Of a stretch of 64,000 nt of DNA, positions 25,645 to 34,178 are shown piece by piece (position 1 is the first letter of the stretch; every line of letters starts with the position of its first letter). The notes below the pieces were generated by a model. The model ran no database searches, was not told the DNA's origin, and saw only the letters and a program-made list of their open reading frames with translations. The DNA is from Clostridia bacterium (lineage in GTDB: Bacteria; Bacillota; Clostridia; Christensenellales; Aristaeellaceae). The position numbers and the translations under genes were made by a program. The DNA is taken from NCBI GenBank assembly GCA_017448975.1, contig JAFSKN010000047.1:53676-117675 (forward strand), read 5' to 3'.

Positions 25645-25672
25645 ATTATAAACGATTTAGCGTGCTTGTCAA
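25645..25672 (-). promoter_or_regulatory. Promoter of the mannan operon
   Basis: On the minus strand TTGACA (25672-25667) and TATAAT (25650-25645), both perfect consensus, are 16 bases apart. The operator begins 7 bases downstream of the -10. Confidence 0.88.
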
Positions 25673-25750
25673 TAGATACGCGAAAGAGAAAGAGAGAAAG
25701 GCTTATGAAAAATGCCATGAAAAATGCTTGTGAATAATTCGGAAAATCCC

Positions 25751-25779
25751 TTGACATCTTGCGGTCGGGCCGCTATACT
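25751..25779 (+). promoter_or_regulatory. Promoter of rpmH
   Basis: TTGACA (25751-25756) and TATACT (25774-25779) are separated by 17 bases. The leader of about 80 bases ends in AAGGAG before rpmH. No DnaA box cluster is seen in this region. Confidence 0.88.
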
Positions 25780-25868
25780 GTAATAGCTGTTTTTGTGGCG
25801 ATCTGATCACAATGCGCAAGCTGAATGCCAAACAGGCATTTTGAAACTTAGAAGGAGTTGTTGCCATC

Positions 25869-26003
25869 ATGAAACGTACTTATCAGCCCAAGAAACGCCA
25901 GCGCAATAAGGTGCACGGCTTCCGCGCCCGCATGAGCACCAAGAACGGACGGCGCGTGCTGTCCCGCCGCCGCAACCGCGGCCGGAAGGAACTGACGGTC
26001 TGA
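25869..26003 (+). CDS. rpmH: 50S ribosomal protein L34
   Basis: A 44-residue, very basic protein ([20 protein letters not shown] at the start, ending [10 protein letters not shown]), identical in length to most bacterial L34. It is part of the large ribosomal subunit. AGAAGGAG precedes the ATG. It heads the conserved rpmH-rnpA-yidD-yidC-khpB cluster. Confidence 0.98.
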   Translation: MKRTYQPKKRQRNKVHGFRARMSTKNGRRVLSRRRNRGRKELTV

Positions 26004-26040
26004 TCCGGTCCCTCCGCCTTTCTTGCATTGCATGGCTTAG

Positions 26041-26090
26041 CCCGCCCCTGCCGCTTGCCAGAAGAGTCTGACCTGTGGGGGGCGGGTTTG
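26041..26090 (+). terminator. Likely partial terminator between rpmH and rnpA
   Basis: CCCGCCCC (26041-26048) pairs with GGGGCGGG (26079-26086) over a 30-base loop, followed by TTTGTTCG. The long loop and weak T-run suggest partial termination, which would give more L34 than RnpA. Confidence 0.5.
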
Positions 26091-26119
26091 TTCGTGCGTA
26101 ATTCCGCCCGGAGGATGAG

Positions 26120-26458
26120 ATGGAAAAGCAGTATCGCCTGCGCAAAAACGGGCAGTTCCGCTATGTATACAAAAAAGGAAAAGGAAGCGCCTGCAAGGAA
26201 ATCTCTCTGGGCTATGTGAAAGGCAACAGGCTGCTGGCCGGATTCGCGGTGAGCAAGAAAATCGGCAACGCGGTGACCAGGAACCGGGTGAAGCGCCGCC
26301 TGCGGGAAGCGTTCCGCCTGGAACTGCCGGGCCTCAAAAAAGGCCTGTACGTGGTCACGGCCAGGGAGCCGTCCGCCCAGGCGGATTACCATAAGCTGGC
26401 GGGATCCCTCAAATACCTGCTCAGAAAGCAGGGGCTGTATCAGGAAGAAAAGCAATGA
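26120..26458 (+). CDS. rnpA: Ribonuclease P protein component
   Basis: Predicted 112 residues, basic. It is the protein partner of RNase P RNA in tRNA 5' maturation. The family signature [20 protein letters not shown] is present near the middle, and an N-terminal [16 protein letters not shown] is typical. GGAGGATGAG precedes the ATG. The stop overlaps yidD. Confidence 0.97.
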   Translation: MEKQYRLRKNGQFRYVYKKGKGSACKEISLGYVKGNRLLAGFAVSKKIGNAVTRNRVKRRLREAFRLELPGLKKGLYVVTAREPSAQADYHKLAGSLKYLLRKQGLYQEEKQ

Positions 26459-26703
26459 AGAAACTGATGCTGTTTCTGATCCGGTTCTATAAGCGGAACA
26501 TCAGCCCCCATACAAAACCGGCTTGCCGCTATATCCCCACATGCTCGGAATACGCGCAGACGGCCATCGAACGCTTCGGGGCGGCCCGGGGCGGCGCCAT
26601 GGCCATGAAGCGCATCCTGCGCTGCAATCCCTTTTTCAAGGGAGGATACGATCCGGTGCCGGAAGCACCCAGCGCCATCATTAGGAGGGACGAAAATCCT
26701 TGA
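26455..26703 (+). CDS. yidD: Membrane protein insertion efficiency factor YidD
   Basis: Predicted 82 residues. The signature [21 protein letters not shown], and [18 protein letters not shown] further on, identify YidD, a small protein that helps Sec/YidC-dependent membrane insertion. It overlaps rnpA by 4 bases and yidC by 4 bases. Confidence 0.96.
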   Translation: MKKLMLFLIRFYKRNISPHTKPACRYIPTCSEYAQTAIERFGAARGGAMAMKRILRCNPFFKGGYDPVPEAPSAIIRRDENP

Positions 26704-27749
26704 GTGCCATAAATGATTTTTTGTACAATGTGCTGGTGGGCATCAACAGCGTGATTGGCAACTACGGTGTGTCCATCATCGTGTTCACTTTGCTGATCCG
26801 TATGATTTGCCTGCCCTTCGACTACAAGAGCCGCAAAGGCATGCGCAAGATGAGCGCCATTCAGCCCAAGCTGAACGAGCTGCAGCGGAAATACGGCAAC
26901 GATAAGCAGAAATTCCAGCAGAAGCAGGCGGAACTGATGCGCAAGGAAGGCTACAACCCCCTGTCCGGGTGCCTGCCGCTGCTTTTGACCTGGCCCATCA
27001 TGATCGCCATGTTCAGCGCCATGCGCGTCATCGCCAACGAGCAATTGGCTATGCAGGCGTTCCGGTATCTGGCCGGGGAAGAGCAGATCGTGACCGCGGC
27101 GGAACGGTTCCTGTGGGTCAAGAACATTTGGATGACCGATTCCTTCTTTACCCCCGTGGTGCCTACCGCCCAGGCTCTGAACCAGCTGACGGCGGACGTA
27201 TGGCAGAAAGCCTATAATCTGCTTTCCGAAGGCCAGGTGCAGGCTATCGCCCAAAACATCGCGCTGGTGTCCGAAAATGCCCTGGACTTTGGGGCCAGCA
27301 CCTATCAGGCCAGCGTGCAGAGCATCATCACCGCCCTGGGCCAGGTGCCCGCGTATGTGGCGGCGGTGGAGCCTGTGAAGGGCTGGGAAGGACTGAACTT
27401 CTTCCTGTTCTCTGTAACGCTTTACCAGCAGTTTAACGGCATACTGCTGCTGCCCATCCTGGCCGGCGTTTCCCAGGTGCTCCAGTATAAGTTCAATCCC
27501 GCCATGCAGGATCAGAACCAGAATGCCGCCAATGGACAGGCCCAGGCGCAGGGCATGGGGAACTTTATGAAGTATTTCTTCCCCATCCTGTCCGTGTTCT
27601 GGTGCTTGACCTCCAACGCGGCCTTCGCCGTGTACTGGGTGGCGTCCACCTTGATCGTGTGGATCCAGAGCGTGCTGATCACCAAAATTTTGGAAAAGAA
27701 AGATAAGGAAAAAGCGCAGGCTGTTGCCGGAGAGGGGTCTGTAAAATAA
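26700..27749 (+). CDS. yidC: Membrane protein insertase YidC/OxaA
   Basis: Predicted 349 residues. It inserts and folds membrane proteins. The conserved core spans [44 protein letters not shown] and [19 protein letters not shown]. There is no lipobox, unlike Bacillus SpoIIIJ. The extracellular segment between the first conserved blocks (about 100-225) is longer than in Bacillus homologues. The TTG at 26700 is the start, with AGGAGG 11 bases upstream. Confidence 0.95.
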   Translation: MSAINDFLYNVLVGINSVIGNYGVSIIVFTLLIRMICLPFDYKSRKGMRKMSAIQPKLNELQRKYGNDKQKFQQKQAELMRKEGYNPLSGCLPLLLTWPIMIAMFSAMRVIANEQLAMQAFRYLAGEEQIVTAAERFLWVKNIWMTDSFFTPVVPTAQALNQLTADVWQKAYNLLSEGQVQAIAQNIALVSENALDFGASTYQASVQSIITALGQVPAYVAAVEPVKGWEGLNFFLFSVTLYQQFNGILLLPILAGVSQVLQYKFNPAMQDQNQNAANGQAQAQGMGNFMKYFFPILSVFWCLTSNAAFAVYWVASTLIVWIQSVLITKILEKKDKEKAQAVAGEGSVK

Positions 27750-28729
27750 TGAAAGAATATGAAGTATCCGCCCGCACCATCGAAGAAGCCGTTTCACAGG
27801 GTTTGGAGCATTTGGGCGTTTCCATCAGCGATGTGAAGGTGGATGTGATCGAGGAAGGCAGCAAAGGGCTGTTTGGCCTGTTCGGTTCCCGCCCCGCCAA
27901 GGTGCGGCTTACCCTGATGGAGGACGATCAGCCCGTTGAAAACGTAGCCCATTCCATTCTGGCCGACGTGCTGAAGGATGAAGAACCCAAGCAGCAGCCC
28001 AGGAAACAGGAAAGGGCTGAAAAAACCGCCGAAAAGACCGAAAAAGCCGAAAAGACCGAAAGCGCCGAAAAAACCGAAAAGACGGAAAAGCCCGTAAAGG
28101 CTGCCAGGTCCGCCAAGGCCAAGAAGGAAGCGGCGGAAGGCGAAGAAGCGGAAAAGCCCGCGCCCAAGCCTCGGAAGCCCCGGGAGCCCAAGGCCGCCAA
28201 AGCGCCTAAGGCCCCCAAGGAAGCCAAGGAACCGGCGGAGCCCAAGGAAATCGTTCCCGCCGAACAGGCGGACCGTGAAACCGCCGCCGGACGCGCCCAG
28301 GAATTCTTGCAGGAACTGACCCAGTTCATGGGCGTGAACGTGTCCGTTGCCGTTGCCACCGACGAGGAGGGCAATGTGCGCGTGAACATGGACGGCGATA
28401 CTTTGGGCATCCTGATCGGACGCCGGGGCGAAACCCTGGACGCTTTGCAGTACCTGACCAGCCTGCGCGTGAACCGGGGCCAGAGCAATTATACCCGCGT
28501 CACCCTGGATACCGAGGGCTACCGCGCCAAGCGGGAAGAAGCGCTGGTGCGCCTGGCCAACCGCATGGCGAACCGTGCCCAGAAGACCGGCCGCAAGGTG
28601 AGCCTGGAACCCATGAACCCCTACGAGCGCCGTATTCTGCACAGCGCCCTCCAGGATCATCCCGCCGTTACCACCCATTCCGAGGGTGAAGAACCCAACC
28701 GGCATGTGGTGATCTCCCTGAAAAACTGA
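27749..28729 (+). CDS. khpB: RNA-binding protein KhpB (Jag) with a long Lys/Glu/Pro linker
   Basis: Predicted 326 residues. A Jag-N domain (about 1-55; KVDVIEEGSKGLFGLFGSRPAKV) is followed by a low-complexity linker (about 75-170) of EKTEKAEK and PKAPKEAKEPAEPK type. The C-terminus holds a KH-like domain (DTLGILIGRRGETLDALQYL) and an R3H domain (LEPMNPYERRILHSALQ). KhpB binds RNA with KhpA and influences cell division and small RNAs in Gram-positives. The linker is much longer than in Bacillus Jag. The ATG shares a base with the yidC stop. A good terminator follows. Confidence 0.95.
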   Translation: MKEYEVSARTIEEAVSQGLEHLGVSISDVKVDVIEEGSKGLFGLFGSRPAKVRLTLMEDDQPVENVAHSILADVLKDEEPKQQPRKQERAEKTAEKTEKAEKTESAEKTEKTEKPVKAARSAKAKKEAAEGEEAEKPAPKPRKPREPKAAKAPKAPKEAKEPAEPKEIVPAEQADRETAAGRAQEFLQELTQFMGVNVSVAVATDEEGNVRVNMDGDTLGILIGRRGETLDALQYLTSLRVNRGQSNYTRVTLDTEGYRAKREEALVRLANRMANRAQKTGRKVSLEPMNPYERRILHSALQDHPAVTTHSEGEEPNRHVVISLKN

Positions 28730-28747
28730 ACCTGATTCCGCAATCTG

Positions 28748-28774
28748 CTCCCGGCCTGCGCCGGGAGTTTTTTT
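28748..28774 (+). terminator. Intrinsic terminator of the rpmH-khpB cluster
   Basis: CTCCCGGC (28748-28755) pairs with GCCGGGAG (28760-28767) around CTGC and is followed by TTTTTTT. Confidence 0.93.
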
Positions 28775-28791
28775 CTATACCTTCAATAATT

Positions 28792-29220
28792 CAGGGGCCT
28801 CCGCGGCCCCTGAAACCCTGCGGCAGGGGACTTCGCCCCCTGCACCTCAGCAGGCGATCAACAAACGCGAAAAAGCAAACAATATGCGACTGGTTGGCAA
28901 AAGTTATATAGCAAGCTCCTGGGCAAAGAAAAACGAGGCATATGCCAAGGAAAAAGCGAGCTTTTTCCTGGTCATATCCTCGTTTTTCAGGTGCGCTTCG
29001 CGCACCGATGGGCGGCTTTGCCGCCCGCCCAGGAGCGACAATTTGCGTCCTAAGTGTGGGTCCAGGGACGAACCGCCGATGACTGCCTGTGGCAGAAATT
29101 TCATCGGCGGTGAGATCAACCGAAAGGAAGCAATCTCCCCATGAAGGGGAGTTGCGACCTTTGAGGTTGCGGAGATTCACCTCCCTGGTTCGGGGGTATG
29201 GGGGCTGAAGAAGCCCCCAT
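28792..29220. ncRNA. Dense cluster of hairpins: candidate structured RNA or mobile structured element
   Basis: No credible gene lies between khpB and the vanW gene (499 bases). Instead at least eight perfect or near-perfect hairpins occur. The core is a four-way junction: a 10-bp stem 28915-28924 / 29027-29036 (GCTCCTGGGC) encloses a ~26-bp hairpin (28929-28987), GGTGCGC/GCGCACC (28990-29006) and GGGCGGC/GCCGCCC (29010-29026). Next come a 10-bp hairpin 29073-29082 / 29101-29110 with an inner 4-bp stem, CTCCCC/GGGGAG (29135-29151) and ATGGGGGCT/AGCCCCCAT (29198-29220). Two more lie at 28792-28812 and 28823-28843. GATCAAC is directly repeated at 28856 and 29114, flanking the core. No matching RNA class was recognised; strand is unknown. 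Confidence 0.55.
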
Positions 29221-29228
29221 CGTTTCCT

Positions 29229-30731
29229 TTACTCCGGTCTGTTCAGCGTACCGGTCAGGTAAAGATTGGCGCGGGCTTTGCACTCGTCCCGGCTGACGAG
29301 TTTTTCGGAAATCAATTCGCCGTTCTGCCATTTTTGCAGGTAAGTTTCGTTGATCATACCGTCCCGGGCTTTGCGGACAAGATAGGGTTCCTCGTCCTTA
29401 TAGGTGACGTAAGTGTGATCGGTATCCTTTTCGTAGGTATCATCCAGGGGCGCGGGGAGGATTTCTACCGTTTCAGTGCGGAGGGAATAGCTGATTCCGT
29501 CGCCCAAACTGCGCCCGTAAATGCATACCTCGCATTCGTACTTGTTCTTTTTTACTTCTTTTACGTGGGCAGTGATATAGATGGTGCCGCTGCTGCTGTT
29601 GCGGAACACCAGGTCGTGCCGGCCGTAAACCACGGTGGCGTCCTGACCGAAGGTGGTATAGGACACGGGATCGGAATGGGAAATGCGGCTGACCACTTCC
29701 AGATTGGATTGCAGCACGGCCAGATAGAGCGTGGTGCTGGCCTGGCACACGCCGCCGCCGATGCCAAGCTTTTCCCTGCCCAGCTCGTATTCGATGGCGT
29801 ATTTGTAGCCGTTTTTGAAGGTACGGTCCAGGGTGACGGAATTGAAGCTCAGTTTTTTTCCGGGCGCCACGGTCTGGCCGTTGAGGCGGGAAAAGGCGGT
29901 GCGGATATTGTCGGTGCGTTCCGTGGTGGAAGTGGAGGAAACGGGGGTCGTGGCTTTATGCATCAGCGTGACCTGACTGCGGATTTCCGCCGTGGTGGTT
30001 TTTGCGGGCACGACAGTGGGCTGAATCTCCAGGGTGCCGCTTTGGGCGGAGGAGGCCATGGCCAGGATTTGGTTTTTCAGGCTGACCGTGTCCAGCGTGG
30101 AGCCGGGAATGTCCCCCTGGATCAGGAAAGGGTCGCTTTGATCGGGATAAAAACCCACCAGGTAAGCGTCTACCGGATCATAAGAAAGCTGCGCCTGAAT
30201 CTGGCTCAGAATGGAATCCAGCCGCTCTTCCTTTATATCGCTTGAAGTGGTGTAAGCATAAACCGGCTCCGCTTTCGCCGCGTCCAGCTCCGCCTTGCGC
30301 TCCTCCAGCGTGCCGATTTTCCCTTTCTTATATAACTGCTCCAGCAGAGAATAAACGGAAGCGATATCGGTGGATACGTTTAAATCGGCGTAGCTCAGGG
30401 TGTAAAACACATGGTTCTGATAGGCCAGCGCCAGACTCCACCCGTTTTCCCGGTTTTTGATTTGATTCACCACGGCGTCGATGCCCTCCTGGGCCGTTTT
30501 GCCGCCCAGGGCGATGCCGTCCACATACTGATTCGGAAGAAATACCTGCTGATAGGGGGCCAATTCCGCCGCCAGCGCGTCAATCCGATTCTGTTCCTGG
30601 ATACGCCGGGAAAGCGCTATGCCGCCTGACGCAACCGCGGCCAAAACCAAAATGACCAGCAGCGCGATGATCAGCGCGCGGCCCTTTCGTTTTCGCGGCG
30701 GCTGCGTCGGGGGATAAAACTGATAGTTCAT
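29229..30731 (-). CDS. VanW family membrane-anchored protein
   Basis: Predicted 500 residues. An N-terminal Pro/Lys-rich cytoplasmic tail precedes one transmembrane helix (about 19-40). Residues ~90-240 resemble the PG_binding_4 domain (VDGIALGGKTAQEGIDAV), and ~260-400 are the VanW domain (AFSRLNGQTVAPGKKLSFN, GIGGGVCQASTTLYLAVLQ, VSRISHSDPVSYTTFGQDATV). VanW proteins are linked to the cell wall; their activity is not established. The gene follows the PHP phosphoesterase gene by 10 bases on the same strand. Confidence 0.88.
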   Translation of the reverse strand: MNYQFYPPTQPPRKRKGRALIIALLVILVLAAVASGGIALSRRIQEQNRIDALAAELAPYQQVFLPNQYVDGIALGGKTAQEGIDAVVNQIKNRENGWSLALAYQNHVFYTLSYADLNVSTDIASVYSLLEQLYKKGKIGTLEERKAELDAAKAEPVYAYTTSSDIKEERLDSILSQIQAQLSYDPVDAYLVGFYPDQSDPFLIQGDIPGSTLDTVSLKNQILAMASSAQSGTLEIQPTVVPAKTTTAEIRSQVTLMHKATTPVSSTSTTERTDNIRTAFSRLNGQTVAPGKKLSFNSVTLDRTFKNGYKYAIEYELGREKLGIGGGVCQASTTLYLAVLQSNLEVVSRISHSDPVSYTTFGQDATVVYGRHDLVFRNSSSGTIYITAHVKEVKKNKYECEVCIYGRSLGDGISYSLRTETVEILPAPLDDTYEKDTDHTYVTYKDEEPYLVRKARDGMINETYLQKWQNGELISEKLVSRDECKARANLYLTGTLNRPE

Positions 30732-30741
30732 AACGGTTCCT

Positions 30742-31596
30742 TCACGGTTTTTGATTTTTGTTCACGGCGCGATACAGGGCCCAGGCGTCGTCGCAGGCAT
30801 GGGGCCAAAGGCCGGCGGTTTCGCCGATCTGACCATGGCTGGACGTGCCGTCGTGAAAATCGCTGCCGCCTGTAACGAGCAATCCGCGCTGCCGGGCAAT
30901 CCTTTCCCAATAAGGATAGTTGCCCTGGTTGGCGGGATGGTACACTTCGATGCCCTTCAGGCCCGCTTCCTGCCATACTTTCAGCATGGGCAGCAGCTTT
31001 TCCAGCGGCCAATGGATCAGGCCGGGATGGGCCAGCACGGGCACCGCGCCCCGCTCCCGAAGCAGGGAAACGGCCTGCGATGCGGTCATGGTGGCGCGGG
31101 GCAGGTACGCGGGCCTGCCCTTGCCTAAATACTGTTCAAAGGCCTGCTGCACGCTGTCCACATAGCCCTGCTCCATCATGGCACGGGCCAGATGAGGCCG
31201 CCCCAAGCTGTTTTCGGCACCGGCGCGGGATACGATCTCCTTCATGGGCAGGGACATGCCCATGTCTTTCAGCTTATCCGCCATGCCCATGATCCGGCGC
31301 TGCCGGTCCTCGGCGGCGCTGCGAAAGCAGGATAAGAGAACTTCGTCATCCGGCCTCACGCCGTAGCCCAGGATATGAATTTCGTCGTCGCCCTCCGTGC
31401 TGATTTCCACGCCGGGCAGAAAGGCCAGCCCCCGATCGTAAGCGGCGTCGGAAGCCTCCGGCAGCGCGGCCAGGGTATCGTGATCCGTGACGGAAAACAT
31501 GGTGACGTTGGCGCGCTGTACCAGCCGGGCCAGCTGTCTGGCGTCATAAATGCCGTCCGACGCCGTGGTATGCAGGTGCAGGTCAGGCCGCATCAT
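30742..31596 (-). CDS. PHP-family phosphoesterase (TrpH / nucleoside 3',5'-bisphosphate phosphatase-like)
   Basis: Predicted 284 residues. Metal-ligand motifs DLHLHTTASDG, SVTDHDTLAAL, LPGVEIST, LAHPGL and TGGSDFHDG appear in the standard order, together with the family wording HILGYGVRPDD. Homologues (TrpH, RNase AM) remove phosphate from 3',5'-bisphosphate nucleosides or trim RNA 5' ends. The start overlaps the ftsH stop by 4 bases, so both are probably in one operon. Confidence 0.88.
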   Translation of the reverse strand: MMRPDLHLHTTASDGIYDARQLARLVQRANVTMFSVTDHDTLAALPEASDAAYDRGLAFLPGVEISTEGDDEIHILGYGVRPDDEVLLSCFRSAAEDRQRRIMGMADKLKDMGMSLPMKEIVSRAGAENSLGRPHLARAMMEQGYVDSVQQAFEQYLGKGRPAYLPRATMTASQAVSLLRERGAVPVLAHPGLIHWPLEKLLPMLKVWQEAGLKGIEVYHPANQGNYPYWERIARQRGLLVTGGSDFHDGTSSHGQIGETAGLWPHACDDAWALYRAVNKNQKP

Positions 31597-33530
31597 GCCT
31601 GGGGTTCCTCCGGGTTGATTTCCGGTTCTTCCGTTTTTTCGGCTTCCTCAGGCTGTACGGCGGCGGGAGCGTCGTCGATGAAGGCCATAAAGTCTTCCCG
31701 GGAGAGGGTTTCTTTTTCGATCAGCAGCTGGGCCAGGCCTTCCAGTTTATCCTGATGCTCTTTCAGGGTGTTCATGGCCAGCTCGTAGCAGGAACGCAGC
31801 AGGTCGCCCACCTCGTGGTCCACGGCGGCGGCGGTTTCTTCGCTGAAATCGCGGTTCTGGGCAAAGCTGTTGCCAAGGAACACTTCCTGCTCGCTGTCCA
31901 GGAAGATGGTGCCGATCTTTTCGCTCATGCCGTAGCGGGTCACCATGGCGCGGCAGATGCTGGTGGCATGCTGCAAATCGCTCTGGGCCCCGGTATAGAT
32001 ATCGTGGAAAATCAGCTTTTCCGCCGCGTGGCCGCCCAAGCTCATGGCGGTGCGCTGCAAAAGCTGGCTGCGGCTGATGTTATCCAGCTCCTTGCTGGGC
32101 AGGGACAGGGTGAAGCCGCCCGCGCCGCCGCGCGGCACCACGGTGATGGTGTGCACGTCGTCGCACAGGGGCAGATAGTGGCCCACGATGGCGTGGCCCG
32201 CTTCGTGATAGGCCACCAGCTTGCGGTCTTCTTCCAGCACCTTGTGGCTCTTCTTTTCGGGGCCCATCTGGATGCGTTCCACGGCCTCGATCAGGTGTGC
32301 CTGGGTGATCACGGTCTGCTTTTCGCGGGCGGCCTGAATGGCGCCCTCGTTCATGATGTTTTCCAGGTCCGCGCCGGTGGCGTAGGGGGTGCGCTTGGCG
32401 ATATTTTCCAGATCCACGTCGTCAGCCAGGGGTTTGCCCTTGGAATGGACCCTCAAAATGGCCACGCGGCCGTTGATGTCGGGATAATTCACGGTCACCT
32501 GCCGGTCAAACCGGCCGGGGCGCAGCAGGGCGGGGTCCAGGATGTCCCGCCGGTTGGTGGCGGCCATCACAATGACGCCTTCGTTGGTGGAGAAGCCGTC
32601 CATTTCCACCAGCAGCTGGTTCAGGGTCTGTTCGCGCTCGTCGTGTCCGCCGCCTAAGCCCGCGCCGCGGTGACGGCCCACTGCGTCGATTTCGTCGATG
32701 AATACGATGCTGGGGGCGTTGCGCTTGGCCTGATCAAACAAATCGCGCACGCGGCTGGCACCCACGCCCACAAACATCTCCACAAAGTCCGAACCGGAAA
32801 TGGAGAAGAAGGGCACGCTGGCTTCCCCGGCCACCGCCTTGGCAAGCAGCGTTTTGCCCGTGCCGGGAGGGCCCACCAGCAGCACACCCTTGGGGATGCG
32901 CGCGCCAAGATCCACATAATGCTTGGGATTTTTCAGGAAATCCACGATTTCCTTTAATTCTTCCTTTTCTTCTTCCGCGCCGGCCACCTGGGCAAAGGTC
33001 ACCTTGTTTTTGCTGGGGTCCACCATGGCGGCCTTGGATTTGCCGAAGTTCATCACCCGTCCGCCGCCGCCGGTCTGCTGGCGCATGATATACCACCACA
33101 TCACCATCAGCAGCACCACGGGGATCAGGTAGGGCAGCAGCTCCAAATACCAGGGCGTGTTGACCGGAGCCAGGTATTCCAATTCAAAACCCAGGTCCTG
33201 CACGGAAATGGATTCGATATCCTTGCCCAACTGGTTGGCCCGCATAGTGAGCACGGTATCGTAAAAATCCGGGCCGATGGTGGTTTCAAAATCATAGGCT
33301 CGGGAAGGATAATCGGAACGGGAAATGCGGCTGTCCTTTAAACGGCCCACCAGGTTGTAGCCCCGGATGGATACCCGGTCGATTTCCCCTTTTTCGATCA
33401 TTTGCAGCAGTTCGGGATACTCGATGCGCTTATCCACCGTATTGACCCCGCCGGACAATACCACGATCAGGAAAATAAAGGCGGCGATCATGATCACATA
33501 ACCGATCAGCCCGCGAGAAACTTTTCGCAA
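31593..33530 (-). CDS. ftsH: ATP-dependent zinc metalloprotease FtsH
   Basis: Predicted 645 residues, a membrane-bound AAA+ protease that degrades misfolded and regulatory proteins. Transmembrane helices lie at about 9-26 and 127-149, enclosing a ~100-residue extracytoplasmic domain. Walker A is GPPGTGKT (220-227), Walker B IVFIDE (275-280), and the SRH region [12 protein letters not shown] (332-343). The zinc site is HEAGH (442-446). The acidic tail ([18 protein letters not shown]) is variable. The start is the TTG at 33530 with AGGAGG 8 bases upstream. Confidence 0.97.
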   Translation of the reverse strand: MRKVSRGLIGYVIMIAAFIFLIVVLSGGVNTVDKRIEYPELLQMIEKGEIDRVSIRGYNLVGRLKDSRISRSDYPSRAYDFETTIGPDFYDTVLTMRANQLGKDIESISVQDLGFELEYLAPVNTPWYLELLPYLIPVVLLMVMWWYIMRQQTGGGGRVMNFGKSKAAMVDPSKNKVTFAQVAGAEEEKEELKEIVDFLKNPKHYVDLGARIPKGVLLVGPPGTGKTLLAKAVAGEASVPFFSISGSDFVEMFVGVGASRVRDLFDQAKRNAPSIVFIDEIDAVGRHRGAGLGGGHDEREQTLNQLLVEMDGFSTNEGVIVMAATNRRDILDPALLRPGRFDRQVTVNYPDINGRVAILRVHSKGKPLADDVDLENIAKRTPYATGADLENIMNEGAIQAAREKQTVITQAHLIEAVERIQMGPEKKSHKVLEEDRKLVAYHEAGHAIVGHYLPLCDDVHTITVVPRGGAGGFTLSLPSKELDNISRSQLLQRTAMSLGGHAAEKLIFHDIYTGAQSDLQHATSICRAMVTRYGMSEKIGTIFLDSEQEVFLGNSFAQNRDFSEETAAAVDHEVGDLLRSCYELAMNTLKEHQDKLEGLAQLLIEKETLSREDFMAFIDDAPAAVQPEEAEKTEEPEINPEEPQA

Positions 33531-33608
33531 AATTCTGTCCTCCTAAAAATCCGTGAATCAGAAGATGATTATACCATAAACCGCGCGAAAGAAACAGCGG
33601 TTCCGGCA

Positions 33609-34166
33609 TTATTTTTCATAAATCCGGGGATGCAGCACGCCGATATCCGGCAGATTGCGGTATTTTTCGTCAAAGTCCAGGCCGTAGCCCACCACGAAAG
33701 CGTCGGGAATGTTGAAGCAGGAATAGTCCACGGTCAATTCCACCCTCCGGCGGGCGGGCTTATCCAGCAGCGTCACGATGGAAACGGAGGCCGCTTCCCG
33801 GTTGGCGAAAACCCTTTTGAGGTAGGAAAGGGTCATGCCGCTGTCCACGATGTCCTCCACCAGCACCACGTGCTTGCCCGCCACCGGCTTATCCAAATCC
33901 TTGACGATCTTGACCACGCCGGTGGATTTGGTGCTGCTTCCGTAGCTGGAAACCACCATGAAGTCCGTGGTCAGGGGCGCGTCGATTTCCCGGATCAGGT
34001 CGGTAAAGAACACGCTGGCCCCTTTCAGGATGCAGATGAACACCGGGCTTTCTCCCCGGTATTTCTCCGTCAGCTTTTCTCCCAGTTCCTTCACGGATTT
34101 GGCGATCTCGTCCCGGGTCACCAGGATCCTGTCCAGGTCCTGATACAGTACGGCGTTGGTATCCAT
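33609..34166 (-). CDS. hpt: Hypoxanthine-guanine phosphoribosyltransferase
   Basis: Predicted 185 residues. It salvages hypoxanthine and guanine with PRPP. The PRPP-binding loop is VLVEDIVDSGMTLSYL, and ICILKGASVFFTDLIREID and FVVGYGLDFDEKYRNLPDIGVL are typical. It stands between tilS and ftsH, the classic Firmicute order, 12 bases after tilS. Confidence 0.96.
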   Translation of the reverse strand: MDTNAVLYQDLDRILVTRDEIAKSVKELGEKLTEKYRGESPVFICILKGASVFFTDLIREIDAPLTTDFMVVSSYGSSTKSTGVVKIVKDLDKPVAGKHVVLVEDIVDSGMTLSYLKRVFANREAASVSIVTLLDKPARRRVELTVDYSCFNIPDAFVVGYGLDFDEKYRNLPDIGVLHPRIYEK

Positions 34167-34178
34167 ACCTTTTCTCCT

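Noticed and set aside
25680-25868. Possible replication origin upstream of rpmH
   Set aside because: No TTATCCACA-type box cluster and no dnaA; only an ordinary promoter is seen.
28929-28987. Retron msd-like hairpin
   Set aside because: The long hairpin is suggestive, but no reverse transcriptase gene lies nearby and no a1/a2 inverted repeat is evident.
28791-29180. Minus-strand ORF of 129 codons and other short ORFs in the 28.8-29.2 kb gap
   Set aside because: They cross several perfect hairpins, have no ribosome binding site and no recognisable domain; the segment is better explained as structured non-coding DNA.
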